A DNA stretch of 64,000 nucleotides from Acetobacter lovaniensis (GTDB lineage: Bacteria; Pseudomonadota; Alphaproteobacteria; Acetobacterales; Acetobacteraceae). Below, in pieces: positions 8,140 through 15,933 of this stretch. The stretch is from assembly GCF_014207635.1 (NCBI RefSeq), contig NZ_JACHIE010000013.1, positions 1-64,000 of the forward strand, read 5' to 3'. Within the stretch, counting starts at the first letter, position 1. Each line of letters opens with the position of its first letter. Position numbers and translations under genes: made by a program. Under the pieces are notes generated by a model that worked only from the letters and a program-made list of their open reading frames with translations, did not search any database and was not told where the DNA came from.

Positions 8140-8430
8140 ATGACGATTCGCACCAACCCCTCCCTTGGCCCGTCTCTTGACGATGTGATGCCCGCAGACG
8201 GTTCGTGGTTTGACGTCAATGGCACCGTATCCCCCGAGTATGGGGACGTGTCGTTTGACGAGCACGGTTACAAGCGCGTCTGGGCAACCAGCGCGGCGGC
8301 TCTGGCGGCAGGCGCGGCCATTGCTATTGACGATAGCGGGAACGCTACAGCTTCGGCTGGTGGGGCTTACACGGCTCCTGTGGCCGTCCCTGCTGGTGGC
8401 TCCTTCTGGGCCAAAGCAGCAGCCATCTGA
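8140..8430 (+). CDS. Small head protein, candidate capsid decoration protein
   Basis: This 96-residue product lies 12 bases after the capsid gene with GGGAGAAC as a ribosome site. The second half is Ala/Gly-rich with alternating small and hydrophobic residues (ALAAGAAIAIDDSGNATASA), suggesting a beta-rich fold like head-stabilising proteins. It is the last gene before a strong terminator, so it shares high expression with the capsid gene. The cement or decoration role is inferred from position and composition. Confidence 0.55.
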   Translation: MTIRTNPSLGPSLDDVMPADGSWFDVNGTVSPEYGDVSFDEHGYKRVWATSAAALAAGAAIAIDDSGNATASAGGAYTAPVAVPAGGSFWAKAAAI

Positions 8431-8436
8431 CGCTTA

Positions 8437-8468
8437 GGGGGAGCTTTACCGCTCCCCCATTTTTCTTT
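8437..8468 (+). terminator. Rho-independent terminator after the capsid genes
   Basis: GGGGGAGC (8437-8444), loop TTTACC, GCTCCCCC (8451-8458), then ATTTTTCTTT. The 8-bp GC-rich stem and T-rich tail are a textbook intrinsic terminator. It probably limits read-through from the highly expressed capsid genes into the connector genes. Confidence 0.85.
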
Positions 8469-8479
8469 CAGGGGATACC

Positions 8480-9205
8480 ATGGAACCATCATTCAGCCGC
8501 GTTGATAAGCCGTTCACTGATTATGAGGTGACACCGTTCTTCAAATACGAAACGGTGGAGGATGTTGAGGCTTCCCGGCGCGAGAAGCGCCCCGTGATGA
8601 AAACCATCGAGCTTTGCGAACTCCGCATTGCCGGTGAAAAGAATTACCGGCCTATCGTTCCGGCTGACAGCATCTGGCAGGTGCAGGCTGGGCAGCCAAT
8701 CACCTATGCAGAGCGGTTTGGCGCAGAATACCGGCAGTTCAAGACGGGGGCCGCGCAGTCCGGTAGTGGCACGCCTTTGCAGGAACTGACGCCGTACGGC
8801 ATTTCGCAATCGCAGATCAGCCTGTGCCGGGCTTTGCGGGTGTATTCCATTGAGGCGGTTCATTCGCTCGAAGGAGCCAGCCTGAAAGCTCTTGGCGTTG
8901 TAGGGAATGAACTCAAGCGCATGGCTGCTCTCTGGATGGCTGATCAGGCGCGCGGCGGCGAAGCGGCAGACCAGATGGCGGCTATGAAGCGCCAGATTGA
9001 AGAACTGAAAGCCAAGCTCGAAGCACAGGCCGTGGTGGAGGCTGCCGTTGTTGAGGCCGCATCTGTGGCCTCAAATGCAGCAGAGAATGCGTTTGCCCAT
9101 ATGAGTGACGACAAACTCCGGGCCTTTGTAAAAGAGCGTTCGGGCGGTGTCCTGCGCGGCAACCATTCCCGCGAAACGCTGCTGCGTATGGCAGAGGAAG
9201 TCTGA
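8480..9205 (+). CDS. Phage structural protein with C-terminal coiled coil
   Basis: This 241-residue protein starts shortly after the capsid terminator. The N-terminal ~130 residues are mixed (DKPFTDYEVTPFFKYETVED, then LCELRIAGEKNYRPIVPADS). Residues about 150-200 form an Ala/Glu/Lys-rich coiled coil, and the end (MSDDKLRAFVKERSGG) is helical. It lies between capsid and connector genes, so it is likely a virion or head-completion protein. I do not recognise the family. Confidence 0.6.
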   Translation: MEPSFSRVDKPFTDYEVTPFFKYETVEDVEASRREKRPVMKTIELCELRIAGEKNYRPIVPADSIWQVQAGQPITYAERFGAEYRQFKTGAAQSGSGTPLQELTPYGISQSQISLCRALRVYSIEAVHSLEGASLKALGVVGNELKRMAALWMADQARGGEAADQMAAMKRQIEELKAKLEAQAVVEAAVVEAASVASNAAENAFAHMSDDKLRAFVKERSGGVLRGNHSRETLLRMAEEV

Positions 9206-9207
9206 CC

Positions 9208-9891
9208 ATGACTGTTCTGGACTGTTTCAAGCAGGCATCCCGGCGCTTGCTGGCGCAGGACCAGAATAGCCTTTTCACTGGAACAGAGGCCTTCCAGATC
9301 AAGATGCAGGCCATTATCTCGGAGGCCATCCTTGATATTGCCCAGCAGCATGACTGGCTGGCCCTGACCAAGCAATGCACACTCACCACGGACGGCCAAA
9401 CAGCAGATTTTGACCTACCTGCCGATTATGGCCGGATGCTGGTCAAATCTGATGTGCATTCGTCAATCTGGTCAGTGAATTATCAGGCCGCAAAAGACCT
9501 TGATGAGTGGACGCAGTTGCAGCGGTTCATGCCATCCACCATTCCGGGATACTGGATCATCTACAGCGGTCAGATGCACCTTATGCCCGCGCCGCGCATC
9601 AATGAAAATCCGTGCTTTTGGTACATTGCATCCAATCTGGTGCGTGGCGATGATGGCACCCTAAAGCCGCAGTTCACGGCGGATAGCGATACATTCCTGC
9701 TGGATCAGCAGTTGCTTGTGCTGGCGATGGTATGGCGCTGGAAGCAGGCCGAAGGTCTGGATTATGCAGAGGATATGCAGAATTACGAGGTGCGGTTGTC
9801 CCAGATTGCCTCCAAGGACCACGGTAGCAAGCCTATTCGCAGCAGTAGGAACGGTCTGAACCGCCTTGGCATATGGGCTCTGGCGCGATGA
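9208..9891 (+). CDS. Head-tail adaptor / connector protein
   Basis: At 227 residues and positioned between head and tail genes, this matches the adaptor (gp4/tail-tube-A-like) proteins that attach below the portal. The N-terminal helical region contains KMQAIISEAILDIAQQHDWL, a pattern common in these adaptors. It is followed by DFDLPADYGRMLVKSDVHSS, a pass through YWIIYSGQMHLMPAPR and a terminal helix. It overlaps the next gene by four bases (ATGA). Family assignment is moderate. Confidence 0.65.
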   Translation: MTVLDCFKQASRRLLAQDQNSLFTGTEAFQIKMQAIISEAILDIAQQHDWLALTKQCTLTTDGQTADFDLPADYGRMLVKSDVHSSIWSVNYQAAKDLDEWTQLQRFMPSTIPGYWIIYSGQMHLMPAPRINENPCFWYIASNLVRGDDGTLKPQFTADSDTFLLDQQLLVLAMVWRWKQAEGLDYAEDMQNYEVRLSQIASKDHGSKPIRSSRNGLNRLGIWALAR

Positions 9892-11711
9892 GGACGCCAG
9901 TTCAGTCTGGCGCGCGCGGTCGCAAGGCGCAGGTTGTCAGTTTCCCACCGCCAACGGCTGGTTGGATAAGCAACCAGAACCTCATTGCCAATACCAGCGA
10001 TACCCCCGGGGCAGTTGCGCTGGATAACTGGTGGCCCACGCCTCAGACTGTGCGCATTCGGCGCGGGTGCGCGCTTTATGCCCAGCCAGACCCGAGTGCA
10101 GACTGCTCATCGCTTATGTCGTATAACGATGGCGGCATTGAAAAGCTGTTTGCAGCCATAGGCGGAACCATCTGGGACATTACCAGCGCATCCGCCCCCG
10201 CGGCCGCCGTGACTGGATTGACGGGCGGAGAGTGGGTCTCCACCCAATTTGCAACAGACGGCGGCGTGTTCCTTATTGCCGTCAATGGCGTTGACCCGGT
10301 TCAGCTCTACGATGGTACGCACTGGTGGCCGCTAACCGGTAGCGACATTCTTCTGCTCCAGCTAGGCACCATCACCAAAGACTTTGCAGATGGTGAGGTG
10401 GTAACGGGGGCGACTTCGGGTGCAAAGGGCCGCGTTATCTTCCAGCAGGGGTCACAACTGTATGTGACCAGCACGAACGCAACTGCGTTCCAGTCTGGGG
10501 AATCTGTATCTGGCTCGTCTGGCGGGTCTGCTGTCCTGTCTGGGGCTAGCTCCACATATTGGCCCGGCATAACGGTGGCGTCTGGCTCATCCATATCTAC
10601 CGTTGACCCGTCAAAGTTCTCATTCGTCTGGTCCTATATGGCGCGGCTCTATTTCATCGAGAGCGGCACCATGAACGTCTGGTATATGGCTGCGGGAGCC
10701 GTCGCAGGGCCCGTTACGCCGCTGCCGTTGGGCGGCGTATTTCCTGCGGGCGGCTCGCTCCTGTTCGGCTCATCGTGGTCTCTGGATAATTCCAGCAGCA
10801 ACGGCCTGTCAGAGCAGTGCGTTTTTGTGACAGATGCCGGAGAGGTAGCGGTTTATCAGGGGTACGACCCTAATCTTTCATCCACATGGGGAAAGGTTGG
10901 CCTCTATAGGGTGGACAAGCCGCGTGGAAAGAGAGCCTTCATCCGCAATGGTGGGGACCTGCTTATTGCAACGGACGCGGGTCTTATTCCGCTCACACAG
11001 GCCGTCAACCGCAACCCATCTAACCTTGCGCCCGGTGCGGTTTCCTACCCCATTCAGGACGCTTGGATGCAGGCTGTTGCAGAGCGCCCAACGCGCAACT
11101 GGCAGGTAACGGTTTGGCCTGAAATGCAGATGGTGGCCGTATCCATTCCAGCTTCCGATAATTACCAACCATATATACTGGTGGTAAACATGAATACCAG
11201 CGCATGGGCGCGGTTTACAAACTGGAATCCCCTTTGCTTTGCGGATATGGGCGGGCAGCTTTACTTCGGCACAACTGAGGGGCGGATTGCTGGCGCGTGG
11301 CAGACCGGCATGGATATGGGCGTGCCATTCACGGCAATATACGCACCGCTGTTCCATGATCTTGGTGGTACTTTTGGGGCGAAAATGCCGCGAGATGCCA
11401 ATGTCATGATGCGCGGGACAAGTCAGATCAGTTGGTCAATCGGTATGATGTATGACTACGTTCTGACTATCCCGGCAGCCCCCCAGTCAGCGGCAGTCTC
11501 TGATTCTGGAATATGGGATCAGGCAATCTGGGATCAATCACTCTGGAACGACAGCAGCACATTGACGCCCCAGAAGAAGTGGGCACCCGTTTCAGGCATG
11601 GGGTATGCCATTTCCCCATGCCTGCAAGTCACCAGCGGGAACCTTGCCCCATTTGATAACGAAATTGTGCGGGTGGATGTGACCTATCTTACAGGTGGAT
11701 TGCTGAGTTGA
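9888..11711 (+). CDS. Large tail nozzle / DNA-stabilisation-type protein
   Basis: This 607-residue product (from ATG 9888; ATG 9873 is an alternative) follows the adaptor. It is beta-rich with repeated GDLLIATDAGLIPLTQ-like blades and YNDGGIEKLFAAIGGTIWDI, suggesting a propeller such as those of podovirus nozzle or packaged-DNA-stabilising proteins. N-terminal FPPPTAGWISNQNLIAN resembles the start of such proteins. A 9-bp inverted repeat overlaps the stop. The role as the distal tail tube or plug is inferred. Confidence 0.65.
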   Translation: MRTPVQSGARGRKAQVVSFPPPTAGWISNQNLIANTSDTPGAVALDNWWPTPQTVRIRRGCALYAQPDPSADCSSLMSYNDGGIEKLFAAIGGTIWDITSASAPAAAVTGLTGGEWVSTQFATDGGVFLIAVNGVDPVQLYDGTHWWPLTGSDILLLQLGTITKDFADGEVVTGATSGAKGRVIFQQGSQLYVTSTNATAFQSGESVSGSSGGSAVLSGASSTYWPGITVASGSSISTVDPSKFSFVWSYMARLYFIESGTMNVWYMAAGAVAGPVTPLPLGGVFPAGGSLLFGSSWSLDNSSSNGLSEQCVFVTDAGEVAVYQGYDPNLSSTWGKVGLYRVDKPRGKRAFIRNGGDLLIATDAGLIPLTQAVNRNPSNLAPGAVSYPIQDAWMQAVAERPTRNWQVTVWPEMQMVAVSIPASDNYQPYILVVNMNTSAWARFTNWNPLCFADMGGQLYFGTTEGRIAGAWQTGMDMGVPFTAIYAPLFHDLGGTFGAKMPRDANVMMRGTSQISWSIGMMYDYVLTIPAAPQSAAVSDSGIWDQAIWDQSLWNDSSTLTPQKKWAPVSGMGYAISPCLQVTSGNLAPFDNEIVRVDVTYLTGGLLS

Positions 11712-11729
11712 TACCGGAAATCCGGTATC
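11710..11729. terminator. Perfect 9-bp inverted repeat between convergent genes
   Basis: GATACCGGA-AA-TCCGGTATC lies at the stop of the nozzle gene and 22 bases from the end of the minus-strand operon. It has no T tract. It could separate the late transcript from the antirepressor transcript. Confidence 0.5.
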
Positions 11730-11750
11730 GTCCCCGCAGTGTGTTCCAGA

Positions 11751-11930
11751 TCAGTTTGAGCATAGAGCCCTCTCCTCCTGTTCCAGATCGTGCCAAAGCT
11801 GCATGATGGCTCGAGCAGCCGTTCTCAGCCTCGCCCTACCCTTTTCAATCGTCGTTCCGTATCTCGCGCGATGCTCAGGAAAAGCCTGTGCGATGAAAAG
11901 AACAGCATCAGATATTTCCGCCTCGCTCAT
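11751..11930 (-). CDS. Small helical protein, last gene of the minus-strand immunity operon
   Basis: This 59-residue product starts MSEAEISDAVLFIAQAFPEH and continues with a basic helix GRARLRTAARAIMQLW. A GGGAGG stretch precedes the ATG, although closer than usual. It follows the antirepressor gene by 50 bases on the same strand. It may be a small helical regulator, but no family is recognised. A longer frame reaches upstream into the antirepressor gene, so the start is uncertain. Confidence 0.45.
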   Translation of the reverse strand: MSEAEISDAVLFIAQAFPEHRARYGTTIEKGRARLRTAARAIMQLWHDLEQEERALCSN

Positions 11931-11980
11931 CCTCCCACCAGCGTTGCCACCCCCGAAGGTATGGCTGGCCGTTACGGCGC

Positions 11981-12784
11981 TTACGCTGGCGTTTGGGAGA
12001 AAGGGCGCAGGAACTCCGCAACAGACGGCTTCCATTTGAGCTGCTGCTGAGAACCCTTTCCGCCACGCCGGGACGTATCGAACATCTTCCCGTAAGCAAG
12101 CCCCTTGTCGGTCATGCTCCAATCGCTGCCCGTGGATGAACCGGGGGTATGGACCTGCAAGCCCGCATCCACGAGGATCTGATTAACACGCCGGGGTGGC
12201 AGGCCGAACGGCTTACCAAGCTGCGTTGGCGTCTGGTAGTTATCCTCCGTGGCAGCCGGGAGTGCAGAATACCCCATAGCCTCAAGCGGGTTGATGCCCG
12301 TGAGCGTGTGCGTACCGCGCGCGGCCATAAGAACCTTCTGGTTTTCGTCCACGTTGGGTAGAAGCGCCACCACGTTCATGCAGCGGGTGAAGGCTGTATC
12401 AAACGCGGGCTTGCGGATGCGTTTGGGTTTGGGAGAAGAATTGGGAATCTGCCCCGTTACTAGCGCATCAAAGGCCCGGATAACCTGAAGGTTAAATGAC
12501 GGGCTGATCCACATGGCGTAGGCGTAGACCAGTTCTTTGCAGGCGTAAGTGCCTTGGTTTGCGCCGCCTTTTTTTGTTGAAACAGGCGATGTGGAAATTT
12601 GCACATCGCTCAATTCCTCTATCAATGCCTTAGTCTGGTCATTCCGCAGCCATTGCGCTGGTGCCTTGGGGGCATCTCCACCCGAAGCCTTATGGCAATC
12701 GTTCAGGCAATACCGCCCTTCTGCGTCCCGGCGGATAGTGGTGGAAAGAATGGTCAGTTCTGTGTTATTTGTACGCACGGCCAT
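11981..12784 (-). CDS. KilA-N domain antirepressor-like protein
   Basis: This 267-residue protein has a KilA-N domain (about residues 10-110), visible as TIRRDAEGRYCLNDCHKA, PAQWLRNDQTKALIEEL and YACKELVYAYAMWISPSF, followed by a basic linker (PKPKRIRKP). The C-terminal half contains YQTPTQLGKPFGLPPRRVNQ, a helix-turn-helix-like block common to phage antirepressor C-termini. Such proteins inactivate or bypass the prophage repressor. Its start overlaps the stop of the RHH gene upstream, so both are one operon, as in the P22 immI region (arc-ant). Confidence 0.8.
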   Translation of the reverse strand: MAVRTNNTELTILSTTIRRDAEGRYCLNDCHKASGGDAPKAPAQWLRNDQTKALIEELSDVQISTSPVSTKKGGANQGTYACKELVYAYAMWISPSFNLQVIRAFDALVTGQIPNSSPKPKRIRKPAFDTAFTRCMNVVALLPNVDENQKVLMAARGTHTLTGINPLEAMGYSALPAATEDNYQTPTQLGKPFGLPPRRVNQILVDAGLQVHTPGSSTGSDWSMTDKGLAYGKMFDTSRRGGKGSQQQLKWKPSVAEFLRPFSQTPA

Positions 12785-12999
12785 TATTCCTTTGTGGTTG
12801 TTTCACGAGAGGCGTCAGGTTTGCTTTCCACGGCTGGGCCTGACGCCTTTTTTGTTGCTTCGATGCTGTTGAGATACTGCTCCAGCCCGAAAACGATCTC
12901 CGAAGTCAAAGACCGCCGGTTAATGAAGCGGCTTGTTTCAAGTGCCTGTAATATTTCCGGGGGAAATCTTACCCGGACCAAGGGGTGCTCTCGGCTCAT
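12784..12999 (-). CDS. Ribbon-helix-helix repressor, Arc/Mnt type (minus strand)
   Basis: From ATG 12999 (AAGGAG five bases ahead) the product is 71 residues: MSREHPLVRVRFPPEILQAL, then RRSLTSEIVFGLEQYL, a short beta strand plus two helices typical of RHH dimers. It overlaps the antirepressor gene by one base, so it is co-transcribed and probably represses its own operon through the palindromes just upstream. It faces a second RHH gene across a 96-base gap. Confidence 0.75.
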   Translation of the reverse strand: MSREHPLVRVRFPPEILQALETSRFINRRSLTSEIVFGLEQYLNSIEATKKASGPAVESKPDASRETTTKE

Positions 13000-13022
13000 T
13001 TGCTCTCCTTTTCTGCACCGCA

Positions 13023-13071
13023 TCACACGGTGTGACTTTATTAAGCACACTGTGTGCTCTTGTAGCAAGAG
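13023..13071. promoter_or_regulatory. Three palindromes in the divergent immunity promoter
   Basis: TCACAC-G-GTGTGA (13023-13035) and AGCACAC-T-GTGTGCT (13044-13058) share the core CACAC-N-GTGTG, and their centres are exactly 22 bp apart, about two helical turns. A third palindrome, CTCTTG-TAG-CAAGAG (13057-13071), abuts them. This is what paired RHH dimers bind. The sites lie between two divergent RHH genes, so they are probable operators for one or both. Confidence 0.75.
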
Positions 13072-13095
13072 AAAAAACCTCACAGGGTGCGGCCT

Positions 13096-13476
13096 ATGGC
13101 ACGCGATGATCCAATGATGCGATTCAGGGCATCAGAGAAGCTTAAGAGAGAGATAGAGGAAGCGGCGGCGCGTAATGGCCGCAGCATAAACTCGGAGATC
13201 GTCCATCGTCTCGGGATGACTAATCCCAACGAAGCTCCACTAGCAGTTTTTCTTAGCGAAGAAGCGGAGGAATTGCGCCATCTTCTATCTGGGGCGCAGG
13301 CTGAGTGCGATCGCCTTAGTGAAGAGATGGAGAGGCAGAAAGCCGCCGCCATAGATAATGGGCCTGTTGACGGCATGATACTTGGTCAGCTTATCGTGGA
13401 ACACCGATGGGCGCGTGAGCGCGTTGCTGATTATGAGCGCCGGTTGCGGCGTATTAAGAGGGTGTTGGGGGAATGA
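13096..13476 (+). CDS. Arc-family ribbon-helix-helix protein with coiled-coil tail (plus strand)
   Basis: The 126-residue product begins MARDDPMMRFRASEKLKREI and continues ARNGRSINSEIVHRL, which fits the Arc DNA-binding domain (residues about 8-40). Residues 50-120 are a Glu/Arg-rich helix that could form a coiled coil. It is divergent from the other RHH gene and shares the palindromic operator region with it. The next gene starts within its stop (ATGA). In P22, Mnt and Arc sit in the same divergent arrangement. Confidence 0.75.
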   Translation: MARDDPMMRFRASEKLKREIEEAAARNGRSINSEIVHRLGMTNPNEAPLAVFLSEEAEELRHLLSGAQAECDRLSEEMERQKAAAIDNGPVDGMILGQLIVEHRWARERVADYERRLRRIKRVLGE

Positions 13477-13784
13477 AGGAATATGAGCCGGGACAAGCAT
13501 CAAGGCTGAGGCGCATTGATGGACAAAGTATTATTGATTTCAATAAGTCATTATCAAACCAAATAACAAATGATACTCTTTTTAATAGAGGCCAAATAAT
13601 AGATGAAAAGCTATCAAGAGAGCAATTGCTTACTTTAATATCTCACACCAGAGAGGATGCGGCAAATGCAACCTTCAATACTATTACAATATATTGTGAG
13701 ATAAAATCCCTTTATAAAAATATAGTAGCTCTTTTTATCATTGTTATTTTTCTTCTAGCCTATATAGCGTTCCGCGTTTCATAG
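13473..13784 (+). CDS. AT-rich C-terminally anchored membrane protein (accessory gene)
   Basis: This 103-residue product has an N-terminal soluble part rich in Asn, Ser and Ile and one strong C-terminal membrane segment (IVALFIIVIFLLAYIAFRVS). Its base composition is visibly far richer in A and T than all neighbours. It overlaps the Arc-type gene by four bases. AT-rich single genes in an immunity region are typically morons; superinfection exclusion is one possible job, but no motif proves this. Confidence 0.6.
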   Translation: MKEYEPGQASRLRRIDGQSIIDFNKSLSNQITNDTLFNRGQIIDEKLSREQLLTLISHTREDAANATFNTITIYCEIKSLYKNIVALFIIVIFLLAYIAFRVS

Positions 13785-13804
13785 ACCCACTTTTTTCAAA
13801 CCCC

Positions 13805-13818
13805 TGTACTCACACGCG
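13805..13818. repeat. 14-bp direct repeat, copy 1 (TGTACTCACACGCG)
   Basis: The same 14 bases occur at 14377-14390, in the gap before the GNAT-like gene. The two copies flank the small gene pair at 13872-14333. They could be promoter or operator elements, or footprints of insertion of the pair. Confidence 0.5.
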
Positions 13819-13871
13819 TTGACGGGACTCGTTTGCTACTGCTGTGCTGCTGTTTTTAATGGGGGACAGGC

Positions 13872-14108
13872 ATGGCCTTATATAAAGACGGCGGCTTTTT
13901 AAGCCAAGATTTTGGGAGCGCTTTTGACGCGAACAATGCGTCCCATCCCGGAACGCTGGCACCCTATGCGGGCATTTACCGCTGCACAGGGTGCGGCCAT
14001 GAAATTGCCATAGCATGCGGCCATGTCATGCCGCCGCAAAACCACCACTCACACGGACTGCTGTCTGGGCCTATTTTATGGCAGCTTATTGTTGCCGCCC
14101 ATCACTGA
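13872..14108 (+). CDS. Small zinc-ribbon-like protein
   Basis: The 78-residue product has YRCTGCGHEIAIACGHVMPP, with three Cys and several His (QNHHSHG), suggesting metal binding. Its start MALYKDGGFLSQDFGSAFDA and the ending ILWQLIVA resemble small proteins of unknown function in other proteobacteria. GGGGGACAGG lies before the ATG. Its end overlaps the end of a gene on the other strand by 33 bases. Confidence 0.55.
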   Translation: MALYKDGGFLSQDFGSAFDANNASHPGTLAPYAGIYRCTGCGHEIAIACGHVMPPQNHHSHGLLSGPILWQLIVAAHH

Positions 14109-14333
14109 CGGGGCAAGAGATCGGCCTATAGTAATGGGCGCTCCAGCATAGAGGCTTTCCTTCGGATGGTGCGCCCATAAAATCGGCCCCAGCGCCCCAA
14201 TGGCCTCTGCTACAGCCACCAGCCTGCTGCAAGCAATCCCGCCGCCATTTTGGCCGGGGTCGCCGTACTGCATAAAATCAATAACCCTGAGAACATCAGG
14301 GTCAATTTTTGCGATGATGCTGTGATTTTCCAT
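14076..14333 (-). CDS. Putative small minus-strand gene overlapping its neighbour tail to tail
   Basis: From ATG 14333 the frame encodes 85 residues beginning MENHSIIAKIDPDVLRVIDF, with GGIACSRLVAVAEAIGALGP in the middle, which reads like a folded protein. There is no clear ribosome site; TTG 14363 is an alternative start. It overlaps the plus-strand zinc-ribbon gene in antisense. It may be real or a chance frame, and no family is recognised. Confidence 0.35.
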   Translation of the reverse strand: MENHSIIAKIDPDVLRVIDFMQYGDPGQNGGGIACSRLVAVAEAIGALGPILWAHHPKESLYAGAPITIGRSLAPSVMGGNNKLP

Positions 14334-14376
14334 GCTGGAATAGTCGCACGTAATACGATGCAAGTACAGAAAAATA

Positions 14377-14390
14377 TGTACTCACACGCG
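14377..14390. repeat. 14-bp direct repeat, copy 2 (TGTACTCACACGCG)
   Basis: This copy is identical to 13805-13818 and is followed by a further TGTACT at 14395-14400, just upstream of the GNAT-like gene. The placement suggests promoter-linked sites. Confidence 0.5.
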
Positions 14391-14411
14391 GGCCTGTACT
14401 AACCTCCCCAC

Positions 14412-14834
14412 ATGCTCCGTACTATATCCACTGGCGAAAACGACCCACGCATACCGGCCTTTATGGAGCGGGTGCTTGGAGTGCAGTTTTTCCCACCCTT
14501 CACCTGCATGGGTCTGGAAAAAGACGGGCAAATAATCGCGGGCATGTTGTTTAACGTGTACACAGGCCCAGACATTCATGTTACAATCGCAGGCAGCGGG
14601 TGGACTAGACGCCTCCTGCGCGAAATGGGCCAGTATCTTTTCGATATTCTTCAGGTCGAACGGTTTACGGCAGTCACAGAAAAACAGAACGTGATTGATA
14701 TCGTAGAGCGTGTCGGCGGCAAGCGTGAGGGAATCCTCCGCAATCATTTTGGCCCAAACCGCAATGGTATTGTTATCGGCGTTCTGAAAGACGAATACCG
14801 GTACCGACATGGTTTCAAGCCCAAAAGCCCCTGA
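14412..14834 (+). CDS. GNAT-like phage protein
   Basis: This 140-residue protein carries PPFTCMGLEKDGQIIAGMLF and a TRRLLREMGQYLFDILQVER helix followed by NVIDIVERVGGKREGILRNH, a layout like the acetyl-CoA-binding core of GNAT acetyltransferases. Similar proteins occur in podophage genomes near tail or ejection genes. It overlaps the start of the next gene by 26 bases. Substrate and catalytic activity are unknown. Confidence 0.65.
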   Translation: MLRTISTGENDPRIPAFMERVLGVQFFPPFTCMGLEKDGQIIAGMLFNVYTGPDIHVTIAGSGWTRRLLREMGQYLFDILQVERFTAVTEKQNVIDIVERVGGKREGILRNHFGPNRNGIVIGVLKDEYRYRHGFKPKSP

Positions 14835-15933
14835 TCCGTACAAAACGGCTGACGCTCAGAGCCAGTACAATACCATGACTGCTGAAACCCAGCAGCTTAT
14901 GAACATGACTGACCAGTACACACCGTACGGGAATGTGATATATAATCAGACGGGAACGACCCAGATCACCGGCCCGGATGGCAAGACATATAACGTGCCC
15001 CGGTTCAGCCAGACCACCACACTGAACAATCAGCAGCAGCAAACGCTTGACCAGCAGCAGCAGTCTGCCACCAATATCGCGTCAACGGCCAATAACCTGT
15101 CAAACACGGGTCTGTCCAACCTGTCGCAAGCTGTCGATACGTCTGGTGCCCCAGCCCTGCAAACTAGCCTCGGAAGCGACTACAGCAGCAGCCCCGGGAG
15201 CAATTACAGCACATCCGTGGGCAATGGTTACGCAACCGGGCTTGGCAGCGGCTACCAGACCAGTTTTGGCGGGGATGTGTCGCAGGCATACAATGCCGCG
15301 AAAAACGCCGTTATGGACCAATACACTCCGACACTTGGCCGCAATGCAGAAGCAACGCGGGCACAGGAGCTGGCATCGGGCGTTCGGGCTGGGAGCGCGG
15401 CCTATAGCGCCAATGAACAGACAATTGGCGACAATTACACCCGCGCGGCAGATCAGGCCACACAAACCGCACAATCTGTCCAGAACCAGCTATTCAACCA
15501 GCAGCAGAGCCAAGCCCAATTCGGCAACTCCGCCATGCTTAATCAGGCACAATTCGGCAATGAAGCTGCGCTTAACCAGTTCAATGCCCAGAATAACGCG
15601 GCCCTTACGGGGCAGCAGTTCACCAACAGCGCACTTCTCAGCGGTGGACAGTTCAATAATGACGCGCGCAACCAGTATCTGAGCCAGTATTACCAGCAGC
15701 GCGACCAGCCACTTAATGAGCTGTCAGCATTGCTGTCTCAGTCGCAGGTCAACAATGCCAATACGGCGACGAGTGCAACGCCGCAAACGCAGGTGGCCGG
15801 GGTGGATTACAGCGGCATGGTGCAGAGCAATTACGCGCAGAAAATGGCGCAATCCAACCAACTCACCAGCGGCCTGTTTCAGCTTGGCTCAAGCGCGATG
15901 GGCATGGGCGGCATGGCAATGGGGGGCAAGTAA
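14809..15933 (+). CDS. Internal virion / ejection protein 1
   Basis: This 374-residue protein is rich in Asn, Gln, Ser and Ala and starts with SSPKAPDPYKTADAQSQYNT, a pattern of podophage internal proteins. The middle has short repeats around QAQFGNSAMLNQAQFGNEAA, suggesting a long helical or fibrous fold, and the C-terminus is a Gly/Met-rich tail. It is the first of three large genes joined end to start, the arrangement of the P22 ejection genes 7, 20 and 16. It is probably delivered into the cell envelope at infection. Confidence 0.65.
   Translation: MVSSPKAPDPYKTADAQSQYNTMTAETQQLMNMTDQYTPYGNVIYNQTGTTQITGPDGKTYNVPRFSQTTTLNNQQQQTLDQQQQSATNIASTANNLSNTGLSNLSQAVDTSGAPALQTSLGSDYSSSPGSNYSTSVGNGYATGLGSGYQTSFGGDVSQAYNAAKNAVMDQYTPTLGRNAEATRAQELASGVRAGSAAYSANEQTIGDNYTRAADQATQTAQSVQNQLFNQQQSQAQFGNSAMLNQAQFGNEAALNQFNAQNNAALTGQQFTNSALLSGGQFNNDARNQYLSQYYQQRDQPLNELSALLSQSQVNNANTATSATPQTQVAGVDYSGMVQSNYAQKMAQSNQLTSGLFQLGSSAMGMGGMAMGGK

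Noticed and set aside
7045..8265. A 406-codon minus-strand frame
   Set aside because: It is antisense to the major capsid gene, which is well supported.
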